A DNA stretch of 14,664 nucleotides from a bacterium (GTDB lineage Bacteria; UBA9089; CG2-30-40-21; SBAY01): positions 3,624 through 18,287 of the forward strand of contig JBFLYA010000068.1 in NCBI GenBank assembly GCA_040757115.1, read 5' to 3'. The position numbers were made by a program, and so were the translations under genes. Position 1 is the first letter of the stretch. Each line of letters opens with the position of its first letter. Below the pieces are notes generated by a model, which saw only the letters and a program-made list of their open reading frames with translations, did no database searches and was not told where the DNA came from. Shown in pieces: positions 7,995-14,425 of this stretch.

Positions 7995-9075
7995 CTACAT
8001 TCTTTTCTATCCTCATTCTCAAAAGAGTTTGAACGAGTTGGTCTATGTTTTCTCCTGATAGGGCACAGAGAGCAACACTATACGGCGTTTTATTTAACCA
8101 TTTTGAAATTTGATTTGCATCATCGAGTTTATCAATTTTATTAAAAACAGTCACCACTGGTGTTGAGAGAACATCTAACTGTTTTAACACCGTTTGAACA
8201 CTATCCATTTGTAATTCTAAGTAAGGGCTACTGACATCAACAATATGTAAAAGTATATCTGCCTCTTGAACCTCTTCTAATGTCGCACGGAATGAAGAAA
8301 CTAAATGATGGGGTAAATTCTGGATAAAACCAACCGTATCAATAAGAAGTAATGCCTGGTGTTTATTGAGGGTAAATTTAGAAATTTTGGTATCCAGAGT
8401 CGTAAATAATCTATCTTCAACCGTAACATCTGTTTTGGTTAATGTTTTAAGTAAGGTTGATTTGCCGGCATTGGTATATCCGACAAGAGCGGCGATAGGG
8501 AATTTCTGGCGTGCCTTTCGTTGTTCCTTGCGGACTTTTGCGACCTTTTGAATATCTTTGTTAAGGTGGCTGATTCTTCTTTTAATTCGGCGTCGGTCAT
8601 ATTCCAATTCGGTTTCACCAGGTCCTCTTGTGCCAATTCCACCCCCTAATCTTGACATCAAAACCCCTAATCCTATTAATCTTGGGAAAAGATAATTCAA
8701 CTGGGCTAATTCTACCTGAAGTTTCGCCTCTGAGGTGTGTGCCCGCTGGGCAAATATATCCAGAATTAATTCCGTGCGGTCAATGACTCTAACTTCGATT
8801 GCCTTTTCTATGTTTCTTACCTGGCTTCCAGTTAAATCATTATCAAAAATAACCAATTCTGCTTGACTTTGCTCAACCAGTTGTTTTAACTCATCAATCT
8901 TGCCTTTTCCAATATAAGTAGATACATCTGGTGAGGTTCTACTTTGAGTAATAGCATCACAGACAATTGCCCCTGCACTTTTAGCCAATGCGGCTAATTC
9001 TTCAAAGGAATAATTAAACTCTCCGTCTTTTATGCCGGCTATCTTCACACCAACTAAAATCGCCTTTTCGCTAAT
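7975..9075 (-). CDS. hflX: GTPase HflX (probable AUU start)
   Basis: HflX is a ribosome-associated GTPase that splits or rescues stalled 70S/100S ribosomes under stress. Numbered from the GTG at 9048, it shows the HflX signature RLGGGIGTRGPGETELEYDR (133-152), G1 GYTNAGKST (190-198), switch FTTLDT (215-220), G3 DTVGF (237-241), G4 NKID (303-306) and G5-like CALSG (328-332). The GTG at 9048 lacks the family's first strand and has no ribosome site. The frame stays open upstream to 9075 and encodes ISEKAILVGVKIAG, matching the usual HflX opening (EK-ILVG), and a perfect GGAGGT lies 9 nt before the ATT at 9073-9075. I therefore place the start there (366 residues). The last residues, NRSPQ and the stop, come from a repeat terminus. 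Identity is certain; the start codon is inferred. Confidence 0.9.
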   Translation of the reverse strand: MSEKAILVGVKIAGIKDGEFNYSFEELAALAKSAGAIVCDAITQSRTSPDVSTYIGKGKIDELKQLVEQSQAELVIFDNDLTGSQVRNIEKAIEVRVIDRTELILDIFAQRAHTSEAKLQVELAQLNYLFPRLIGLGVLMSRLGGGIGTRGPGETELEYDRRRIKRRISHLNKDIQKVAKVRKEQRKARQKFPIAALVGYTNAGKSTLLKTLTKTDVTVEDRLFTTLDTKISKFTLNKHQALLLIDTVGFIQNLPHHLVSSFRATLEEVQEADILLHIVDVSSPYLELQMDSVQTVLKQLDVLSTPVVTVFNKIDKLDDANQISKWLNKTPYSVALCALSGENIDQLVQTLLRMRIEKNVGNRSPQ

Positions 9076-9084
9076 CTAAACTCC

Positions 9085-9090
9085 ACCTCC
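9085..9090 (-). promoter_or_regulatory. Shine-Dalgarno site of hflX
   Basis: On the minus strand GGAGGT (complement of 9085-9090) lies 9 nt upstream of the ATT at 9075-9073, and 36 nt upstream of the first conventional start (GTG at 9048). This spacing decides the start in favour of ATT. The site directly abuts the repeat array at 9091. Confidence 0.65.
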
Positions 9091-9376
9091 AGAAAAGTAG
9101 AGAGTAGAAAGTAGAAAGTAGAAAGTAAAGAAAACATCACTCCTCACGCTTATCTCCTTATCTCCCACTTTCTATCTCCTACCACTATTTTTGTATCCAC
9201 CCTGTGGACATGGCCGTTCTCCTGAAAATAGGAAGTAGAGAGTAGAAAGTAGAGAGTAGAAAGTAAAGAAAACATCACTCTTCACGCCTATCTCCTTACC
9301 TCCCACCTTCTATCTCCTACCACTATTTTCATCCTCCTTGTGCCCACTCCCTGTGGGCATGGGCGTTTCTCCCTGA
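9091..9376. repeat. Tandem pair of heptad-carrying repeat units with head hairpins
   Basis: Two similar units of about 140-150 bp lie head to tail. Each has an AGTAGAR heptad block (five 7-bp copies at 9096-9130 and five at 9234-9268), then AAAACATCACTC and CACGC, a pyrimidine-rich part (TATCTCCTTA, TCCCAC, CTTCTATCTCCTACC), and a palindrome followed by CATGG-CGTT-CTCC. The palindromes are TCCAC/GTGGA (9196-9208) and TGCCCAC/GTGGGCA (9341-9359). A third copy lies inverted near 14426-14539. This array fills most of the gap between the TPR gene and hflX; no gene is visible. It should lie in the hflX leader or end the TPR transcript. Confidence 0.75.
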
Positions 9377-9403
9377 ACCTGCCAACCATTGCCTGTTGTT
9401 TCA
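9374..9403 (-). repeat. 30-bp segment shared with the htrA leader
   Basis: Read on the minus strand this begins TGAAACAACAGGCAATGG and matches 12466-12495 on the plus strand at 28 of 30 positions. In both places it reads in the direction of the downstream gene (hflX here, htrA there). It could be a repeat fragment or a shared cis element; the sequence alone does not decide. Confidence 0.6.
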
Positions 9404-9421
9404 TTTCAGATGGCTAAATAG

Positions 9422-11362
9422 TTACGGTAATTTAACCACATCATTTATGCCAATGAATTTTAAGGTCATCGGGGTAATTATTAGTGCCTTTGAGATTTCA
9501 GGTTCGACTGCGACTACCTTAATTTTCCCTATTGACTCAGGTTTTTTTATCCGCTGAGTAAATGGGTCTAATTCACCTTCTCTTTTCCAGACCTCAAGTA
9601 TCTGGTCAGGTTTTAACCCGTGTATTTTACCAAGATTGATAATCACTTTATCATCAGCAAGCCTCATTATCACTCCTTGAGTAGGGATAGTATTTATAAC
9701 CTTTTCAGCTAAAAATGTCAATGCCTTAATTAATTTATCCTTTCCTCTCACCGGGAGTTGAGTTTTTAATATCTTTTTCACGGTTTTAAGGTCAATCAAT
9801 TCAGCATTAATATCAATCCTTTGTTCAGTTTCATTTATTTTTAGTGCCAGGGCAAATTCAGCCTTTAACTTTCGCCCCACATCTATAATCTCCTTTTCAT
9901 CATTAAGAATAAGTCCTCCTTCTGTTAAGGTTATATGTGGAAATTGGTTCAGGATACTGCGTAAGATTTTAAGTGTAATTTCTTCCATCTCGAAGTGAAT
10001 TGGATTTGATGGATAGGCACAAACAACTAAGTCTATTTCTGATACAGGAATCTGGTCTATTTTTTCCTTTTTAACTAATGAGGTTTCATCCTCAAAGTAT
10101 AGTCTTTCAAGCCTATCTTTTGCCTCTAAGTTAGTTGGGGTTAATTCAACCACTTTTATTAATTCGTCAATGGCTAATTGTTTCCTGCCAATAAGTTCAT
10201 AGAGTTTAGCCAGAGCGAGGCGGGTGTTCGGATTCTGAGGGTCAAGGAGGATAGATTTTTTAAATTCAAAAGTGGCTAAAGTCAAGAATCCTTCCTGGAG
10301 ATAATTTTCCGCACTAATGAGATGCTTTTCACTATCTTTTTTGCGTAAAGGTGAATCTACCGGTAGCCGATTAAATTCTAAAATAATCTGCTCTTCTCTA
10401 AATAATGCAACCTCATCGTTTGTGTCAAGAGATAGTGTTGTTTCAAATTCATTCAAGGCATCATCAAACATCCCTGATTTCTCATAGATAACTCCTAATG
10501 TATAATGAGCAAGGGAATTAGCGGGTGTGAGTTCGATCAACTTTTTAAATATCGGTAGGGCATTTTTATATTCACCAATTGTTAGATACAACAATCCATA
10601 TTTAGTCAGGGCAACAGGATTCGTCGGATTTAGCTCTACTGCCTTTTTATATTCTGAAATCGCTTTATTAAATAAACCTTTTTGAAAATACAGCTCACCT
10701 AATTTAAGATAGGATGTTTCATTTCTGGGATTAGTCTTTTTTGCCAGATTAAAATAATAAATGGCATTTTTATCATCCTCAAAATCTTTAAGATAGATAG
10801 ACCCCAGTTTGAGGTAAGCCTGAAAGTAGGTTGGGTCAATTTTTGTCGTCTGAAGATATTCTTCGATGCTGTTTTTTATCTTATTATTCTTATATAAAAC
10901 ATTCGCTAAGTAGAAATGTGCCTCAGGATTAACAGGGTCCAATCGAATTGCTTTTTCAAGATTTATTTTTGCACGGGATAATAAATTCTGAAGTTCATAG
11001 CATCGAGCTAAATTAATATATGCCTCAACATAATTTTCATCCAGGCTAATAGCCTTTTTATATGAGGCAGTAGCATCTTTAAACAGTCTTTTGGCTTGAT
11101 ATGCCTTACCGAGATTAAGGTAGGCAGACTTGTAGTAAGGATTAAGTTTTAAGGCAGATTTATATTCGAGGATGGCTTCTGAATACTGGTGGTTGTATAA
11201 ATATTCATTTCCCCTGATATAATGGTCTTGTGCATCCAGGGCCGCTGAAGGTTGGACTGAACCTACTATAATTCCCACAATGAATATCAGGTTTTTTAAA
11301 ATAGAATTATTGGGGAACCGTCTTGAATTATTCTTTTTTAACCTTATCTGATTTTTCCTCAT
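9422..11362 (-). CDS. Exported TPR-repeat protein with CsgG/TolB-like and FlgT-C-like C-terminal domains
   Basis: The product has 646 residues. A basic N-region and hydrophobic stretch (about 21-34, ILKNLIFIVGIIVG) with SAALDA near 39-44 form a signal peptide, so the protein is probably periplasmic. Eight consecutive 34-residue TPRs run from about 44 to 316 (pattern A..YLNLGKAY...G.F..A...YKKAI.L.P), followed by a break and two more at about 344-411. About 443-560 resembles a TolB-N/CsgG-type alpha/beta domain (AEFALALKIN...INAELIDLKT). About 563-646 resembles the FlgT C-terminal SH3-like barrel (VIINLGKIHGLKPDQILEVWKR...IGKIKVVAVEPEISKALII). These last two calls are by pattern only. The start overlaps the upstream gene by 35 bp, indicating coupling; no strong ribosome site is seen. 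Exact function is unknown; an envelope scaffold is inferred. Confidence 0.8.
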   Translation of the reverse strand: MRKNQIRLKKNNSRRFPNNSILKNLIFIVGIIVGSVQPSAALDAQDHYIRGNEYLYNHQYSEAILEYKSALKLNPYYKSAYLNLGKAYQAKRLFKDATASYKKAISLDENYVEAYINLARCYELQNLLSRAKINLEKAIRLDPVNPEAHFYLANVLYKNNKIKNSIEEYLQTTKIDPTYFQAYLKLGSIYLKDFEDDKNAIYYFNLAKKTNPRNETSYLKLGELYFQKGLFNKAISEYKKAVELNPTNPVALTKYGLLYLTIGEYKNALPIFKKLIELTPANSLAHYTLGVIYEKSGMFDDALNEFETTLSLDTNDEVALFREEQIILEFNRLPVDSPLRKKDSEKHLISAENYLQEGFLTLATFEFKKSILLDPQNPNTRLALAKLYELIGRKQLAIDELIKVVELTPTNLEAKDRLERLYFEDETSLVKKEKIDQIPVSEIDLVVCAYPSNPIHFEMEEITLKILRSILNQFPHITLTEGGLILNDEKEIIDVGRKLKAEFALALKINETEQRIDINAELIDLKTVKKILKTQLPVRGKDKLIKALTFLAEKVINTIPTQGVIMRLADDKVIINLGKIHGLKPDQILEVWKREGELDPFTQRIKKPESIGKIKVVAVEPEISKALIITPMTLKFIGINDVVKLP

Positions 11363-11801
11363 TCTTTGATTCTAATTTTTCCACGATATTATCAATTCTT
11401 TTATTTATGTTAGCGATTTCATTCTGGAGACGACTTAATCGCTCACTAACCCTATCTTCAATCTGGTCTTGCCATTTCTTGGCTTTGAACTCTAACCAGT
11501 TCATTAAATCCTCTTCACGACCTTTTTCTTTATCTTCTAATCGCCGCAAAATATCAATTAACAAATTTTGTCTTTCTTCTTCTTTACTTGTCAATGTGGC
11601 TAATTTAGTTGTGATTTCTTCTTTTAAATTTTCTTTCTCCCTCGTTAAACTCGTAATCGTTTGGATATCCTGGTCTCGTAGAGCTCTATATTCTCTGGAT
11701 TCCCGATGATGTCGTTTCGCATCGATAAAAAACAGGATAAAAAACATAATGATGGCTATACAACCGATTGCTGAGAATATAACCTGTAAAATTTGGACCA
11801 T
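11328..11801 (-). CDS. Small membrane-anchored coiled-coil protein
   Basis: I do not recognise a family. The 157-residue product has one N-terminal membrane helix (about 5-27, ILQVIFSAIGCIAIIMFFIL), a basic patch just after it (DAKRHHRESREYR), then a highly charged helical region to the end with heptad-like spacing (about 45-150), ending in a Lys/Glu tail. The basic residues after the helix suggest the coiled coil lies in the cytoplasm. The ATG at 11799-11801 has a good Shine-Dalgarno (AGGAG, complement of 11807-11811) 5 nt away. Its 3' end overlaps the TPR gene by 35 bp, so the two are co-transcribed and may work together. Composition is real-gene-like, not repeat-derived. Confidence 0.75.
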   Translation of the reverse strand: MVQILQVIFSAIGCIAIIMFFILFFIDAKRHHRESREYRALRDQDIQTITSLTREKENLKEEITTKLATLTSKEEERQNLLIDILRRLEDKEKGREEDLMNWLEFKAKKWQDQIEDRVSERLSRLQNEIANINKRIDNIVEKLESKNEEKSDKVKKE

Positions 11802-11936
11802 AAATTCTCCTTTCTATTGGTAATTTAGAGTTCTGCAACGCCAGGAAACTGTAGTTTTTAAGGGGGTATTTAAAACCTCTATTTTTATCAATTTCCTCCA
11901 AAAAGCAAAATGCAAAAAGCAAATATAAAAATTACA

Positions 11937-12025
11937 TATCAAAATGTAAAATTATCTCTTTCCTTTCAGCGTTAAAGTACTTGAAGTCCTTTTTGAAATT
12001 TGATTTGTAATTTTGCATTTTGATA
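11937..12025. repeat. Inverted pair of an 18-bp AT-rich motif with adjacent short tandem repeats
   Basis: The motif at 11937-11954 (TATCAAAATGTAAAATTA) recurs inverted at 12008-12025 with one difference. To its right, TATTTGATATTTA-type units recur up to about 12063; to its left, AAAAGCAAAATGCAAAAAGC is a related partial unit. It looks like degenerate intergenic repeat DNA. No product is expected. Confidence 0.6.
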
Positions 12026-12100
12026 TTTATATTTGATATTTACTATTTGATATTTAATATTTATTTGTTGTCTCCCCCAAATCCTATTTTGCAGAACCAT

Positions 12101-12120
12101 ATTGGTAATTAGTTACCAAT
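12101..12120. repeat. GGTAA palindrome matching the htrA leader
   Basis: ATTGGTAA (12101-12108) and TTACCAAT (12113-12120) form an 8-bp stem around TTAG. The complement of this segment recurs at 12607-12625 just upstream of htrA (19 of 19 bases). It lies 33 bp beyond the fmdB stop, so it could help end that transcript, but it has no U-tract. Confidence 0.55.
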
Positions 12121-12153
12121 TAACCAATTACTTACTTATAATTTCCTGAAGCC

Positions 12154-12363
12154 CTATTTTCCACAACTTTTACAACTTGGAGCAGTGCAGGTGCCACAAC
12201 TTGACCCTGCCGTAGATGATGTTCCTCGTACCCCAAATAATGAGATTAATTTTTTTACCTCATCAGATTCACAATTGGCACATTTAATTATCTCATTATG
12301 AGTTCTTATTAAAACCTCAAATTTATTCCCACAATTTATACATTGATATTCATATATCGGCAT
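12154..12363 (-). CDS. FmdB-type zinc-ribbon regulatory protein
   Basis: The 69-residue product starts MPIYEYQCINCGNKFEVL, the classic opening of the FmdB/CxxC_CxxC_SSSS family. It carries two CxxC knuckles (C8/C11 and C28/C31), then LISLFG and a Gly/Ser/Thr spacer ending in two further CxxC pairs (C56/C59, C64/C67), a common C-terminal extension. Zinc binding is expected; the family's role is poorly defined and called regulatory by homology. A longer frame from 12390 is rejected because that ATG lies inside the -10 box. The ATG at 12361-12363 has no good Shine-Dalgarno, and its leader would be only about a dozen nt. Confidence 0.85.
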   Translation of the reverse strand: MPIYEYQCINCGNKFEVLIRTHNEIIKCANCESDEVKKLISLFGVRGTSSTAGSSCGTCTAPSCKSCGK

Positions 12364-12380
12364 AGATTTTAGTAATTTAA

Positions 12381-12409
12381 AGCATACCACAAAGATTAAA
12401 AAATGTCAA
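12381..12409 (-). promoter_or_regulatory. Sigma-70 promoter of the fmdB-type gene
   Basis: Reading leftward, TTGACA (complement of 12404-12409) and TATGCT (complement of 12381-12386) are 17 nt apart. Initiation falls near 12374, which leaves a very short leader before the ATG at 12363. The -35 box is 13 bp from that of the divergent htrA promoter. Confidence 0.75.
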
Positions 12410-12422
12410 GAAAATTTTTTGG

Positions 12423-12452
12423 TTGACAAAAGTAATTAAGTTGTGATACAAT
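12423..12452 (+). promoter_or_regulatory. Sigma-70 promoter of htrA
   Basis: TTGACA (12423-12428) and TACAAT (12447-12452) are 18 nt apart, with TG one base before the -10 (TGATACAAT), an extended -10. Initiation near 12459 gives an unusually long leader of about 208 nt. It is back-to-back with the fmdB promoter. It looks like a housekeeping promoter, not a sigma-E or sigma-32 type. Confidence 0.7.
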
Positions 12453-12666
12453 TGGTTATCTAAACTGAAACAACAGGCAATGGTTGTCAGATTCAAGTTT
12501 TAGGATTCAAGGGACAAAAGAGAAAATAATATCCCGTGCTCCCTGGGTGTCATGTTGACTAAGTTTTAGACCTGATAAAAGTAGGTTTCCCAACCAGCGA
12601 ACTGATAATTGGTAACTAATTACCATTCACCAATTACCAGTTACCAAGTTTAAGGAGATAATTAAA
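12453..12666 (+). other. Long htrA leader
   Basis: The leader has no gene. It holds the 30-bp segment shared with the hflX upstream region (12466-12495), an unassigned middle part (12500-12600), and an AT-rich hairpin: TTGGTAACT (12609-12617) pairs with AGTTACCAA (12639-12647). The hairpin ends 4 nt before the Shine-Dalgarno AAGGAGAT (12652-12659), which is 7 nt from the ATG. Its position could influence translation, but the Shine-Dalgarno itself is not paired in this fold. Confidence 0.5.
12466..12495 (+). repeat. 30-bp segment shared with the hflX upstream region
   Basis: This is the partner of 9374-9403: 28 of 30 bases match when that segment is read on the minus strand. It begins about 7 nt after the predicted htrA transcription start. 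Confidence 0.6.
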
Positions 12667-14139
12667 ATGAAGAAAAAGATTATTTATGTCATAGGGCTAA
12701 TATTAAGCCTTTTTATTGGTGGTGTAGTGGGGGCAAGGGTAGCTACACATCACGCCATATTCCCACAAAAAACTGTTTTCGTTGCCCAAACTGCGGTAAG
12801 TCAGGGAGGGCTTATTGACTTAGAGAATGCCTTTGTTAAAGTCGCCGAAGAGGTAAAACCAGCCGTGGTGAACATTAGTATCGAAAAAAAGATAAAAGAA
12901 AGAGGAATCTTCCCCGGCTTCAGAAATGAATTTAGTGACCCATTTTTTGATAACTTCTTTAAGGATTTCTTTAAGGAGTTTGAGCCGAGAGAATACACCC
13001 AGCAGAGTTTAGGCTCAGGTGTAATTGTTGATTCAAGAGGGTATATCTTGACCAATAATCATGTGGTTAAAGGGGCAGATGAGATTCAAATCACCCTGCT
13101 TGATGGACGAAAATTTAAAGGCAAGATAGTTGGTTCTGACCCCAAAACAGACCTGGCTTTAATAAAGGTAGAGGTAAAGGATAACCTTCCTTGTGCCCAA
13201 TTGGGTGATTCGGATGAAATAAAAATAGGTAATTGGGCAATTGCCATTGGCAATCCATTTGGATTAGACCATACGATGACCGTTGGTGTAATCAGTGCTA
13301 AAGGCCGCTCAATTGGTGTAGCGGAATATGAAGACCTGATTCAAACCGATGCCTCAATTAATCCGGGTAATAGTGGCGGACCTTTAGTCAATATTCGCGG
13401 GGAAGTAATTGGTATCAATACGGCTATTGTTGCGGGAGGTCAGGGAATTGGCTTTGCTATCCCAATTAATATGGCAAAAAAAATCATCGGTGATTTGATT
13501 GAACATGGTAAGGTAATAAGAGCCTGGTTGGGGGTTTATATTCAAGAAATTACTCCAGAATTAGCGGAAAAATTCAAAAAAGCCCAGCCCAAAAAAGGGG
13601 TTTTAATCGCAACAATTATGCCCAATAGTCCCGCAGAAAAAGCTGGGTTAAAAATGGGTGATATTATTTTAACTGTCGAAGGAAAAGAAATTTCCACGCC
13701 ACAAGAGCTTCAAAAAGAAATATTGAAAAGAAAAACTGGAGATACTGTTAAACTTGAGGTATTAAGGGACGGTAATATTCTTAGTTTTGAGGTCAAATTG
13801 GCACAACTAAAGGAAGAAGATGTTGTTGAAAAAGATGATAATATTTCTTCCTGGCGAGGAATGACGGTTCAAACCCTTACACCAGAGTTATCTCAACATC
13901 TTGGACTGCCTTCAACAGAAAAAGGTGTTTTAATCTCAGAAATAGCACCAGGAAGCGTAGCCCAGAAAATACGATTGCAAGGAAAAGACATAATTAAAGA
14001 AATAAATCATCAGCCAATTGAAAATTTAGCAGATTTTAATAAAATAGTTAAACAAATATCCAGAACAAGTGATGCAATGTTGGTGATTAAACGAGCACAA
14101 CTAACCTTCTTTGTCGTCTTACCAGGAGAAAAAGAGTAA
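12667..14139 (+). CDS. htrA: DegP/HtrA-family periplasmic serine protease with two PDZ domains
   Basis: This is an envelope quality-control protease that degrades or holds misfolded exported proteins. The 490 residues contain an N-terminal signal/anchor helix (5-22), a trypsin-like domain with catalytic His132 (TNNHVV), Asp162 (KTDLALI) and Ser236 (GNSGGP), and two PDZ domains (about 285-378 and 395-485). The N-terminal part has the long Phe-rich loop (FSDPFFDNFFKDFFKEFEP, about 89-107) seen in DegP/MucD proteins before the GSGVIVD strand. All key residues are intact. The ATG is set by AAGGAGAT at 12652-12659. A ccdA-like frame starts 3 nt after the stop, suggesting that htrA once led an operon. 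Confidence 0.95.
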   Translation: MKKKIIYVIGLILSLFIGGVVGARVATHHAIFPQKTVFVAQTAVSQGGLIDLENAFVKVAEEVKPAVVNISIEKKIKERGIFPGFRNEFSDPFFDNFFKDFFKEFEPREYTQQSLGSGVIVDSRGYILTNNHVVKGADEIQITLLDGRKFKGKIVGSDPKTDLALIKVEVKDNLPCAQLGDSDEIKIGNWAIAIGNPFGLDHTMTVGVISAKGRSIGVAEYEDLIQTDASINPGNSGGPLVNIRGEVIGINTAIVAGGQGIGFAIPINMAKKIIGDLIEHGKVIRAWLGVYIQEITPELAEKFKKAQPKKGVLIATIMPNSPAEKAGLKMGDIILTVEGKEISTPQELQKEILKRKTGDTVKLEVLRDGNILSFEVKLAQLKEEDVVEKDDNISSWRGMTVQTLTPELSQHLGLPSTEKGVLISEIAPGSVAQKIRLQGKDIIKEINHQPIENLADFNKIVKQISRTSDAMLVIKRAQLTFFVVLPGEKE

Positions 14140-14142
14140 TTC

Positions 14143-14199
14143 ATGGCTGACATTTCTATATTTCTTGCCTTTGGAACCGGTATGTTATCATTTCTGTAA
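14143..14199 (+). pseudogene. ccdA: 5' fragment of a ccdA-like cytochrome c biogenesis gene, cut by a repeat
   Basis: The frame from the ATG at 14143 encodes MADISIFLAFGTGMLSFL and then stops. This closely resembles the first membrane helix of CcdA/DsbD-type thiol-redox proteins, where FLAF--G-LSFL is normally followed by SPCVLPL. The stop codon (14197-14199) is the TAA inside GTAACCG, the first bases of the repeat element at 14196. The continuation, including the conserved Cys-Pro region, is not found downstream in the window. The call rests on 18 residues, so it is moderate. The gene starts 3 nt after htrA, with AGGAGAAAAAGAG ahead of it. Confidence 0.55.
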
Positions 14200-14350
14200 C
14201 CGTTCACCGCAGAGACACAGAGACGCAGAGAAGAAAATTAAAATTTATGGACGATACGCTTAACATCCCTGATTTTCATCAGTGCAAGCTCTTGAGTACA
14301 ACAACATTAAACTTGCCCTGATGAAAATCAGGGATGGATTAACAAATCTG
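14196..14350 (+). repeat. Second copy of the GTAACCG repeat element (one end only)
   Basis: It opens with the same GTAACCGTTCACCGCA (14196-14211) and then GAGACGCAGAGAA and AAAATTAAAA, as in copy 1. It shares TGATTTTCATCAG-GCAAGCT and GATTAACAA with copy 1 in the same order. In this copy the internal hairpin is complete: CATCCCTGATTTTCATCAG (14264-14282) is perfectly inverted at 14318-14336, and the match extends to 14288/14312 with one mismatch. The opposite terminal repeat is not found before the window end, so the copy is truncated or overrun by other repeats. Confidence 0.7.
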
Positions 14351-14398
14351 GCTTACCTGCTTGCCGAATGTTCAGCAGGAGAATAGCACGCTGATGAC

Positions 14399-14423
14399 GC
14401 GGATGTTGCGGATATTCGCGGAT
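14399..14423 (+). repeat. Short GCGGAT repeats
   Basis: Three GCGGAT units lie at 14399, 14408 and 14418. They are similar to the GCGGATT words just after the first gene (near 2314). This is a small repeat island between the GTAACCG element and the heptad repeat. Confidence 0.5.
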
Positions 14424-14425
14424 AG

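Larger units (their letters stand above)
11802..12153. other. Intergenic spacer between fmdB and the coiled-coil gene
   Basis: No gene is seen. The segment is A/T-rich and holds an inverted pair of TATCAAAATGYAAAATTA motifs, a run of TTTGATATTTA repeats and a TTGGTAATTAGTTACCAA palindrome, listed separately. No convincing promoter for the coiled-coil/TPR pair was found; TTGCAG (complement of 11834-11839) with TAGAAA is a weak candidate only. Confidence 0.5.

Noticed and set aside
9096-9268. CRISPR-like array from regular AGTAGAR repeats
   Set aside because: The units are contiguous 7-mers with no spacers, and the larger units are diverged tandem copies without unique spacers; no cas genes.
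11323-11709. 128-codon plus-strand frame (Ser/Leu/Phe-rich)
   Set aside because: It is antisense to the coiled-coil gene; its composition is the mirror of Lys/Glu codons.
11686-11922. 78-codon minus-strand frame upstream of and overlapping the coiled-coil gene
   Set aside because: It runs through repeat DNA and an alternative frame of the coiled-coil gene; the latter has the good ribosome site.
12154-12390. Longer 78-residue form of the fmdB-type protein
   Set aside because: The ATG at 12390 lies within the predicted -10 box, and the family starts at MPIYEY.
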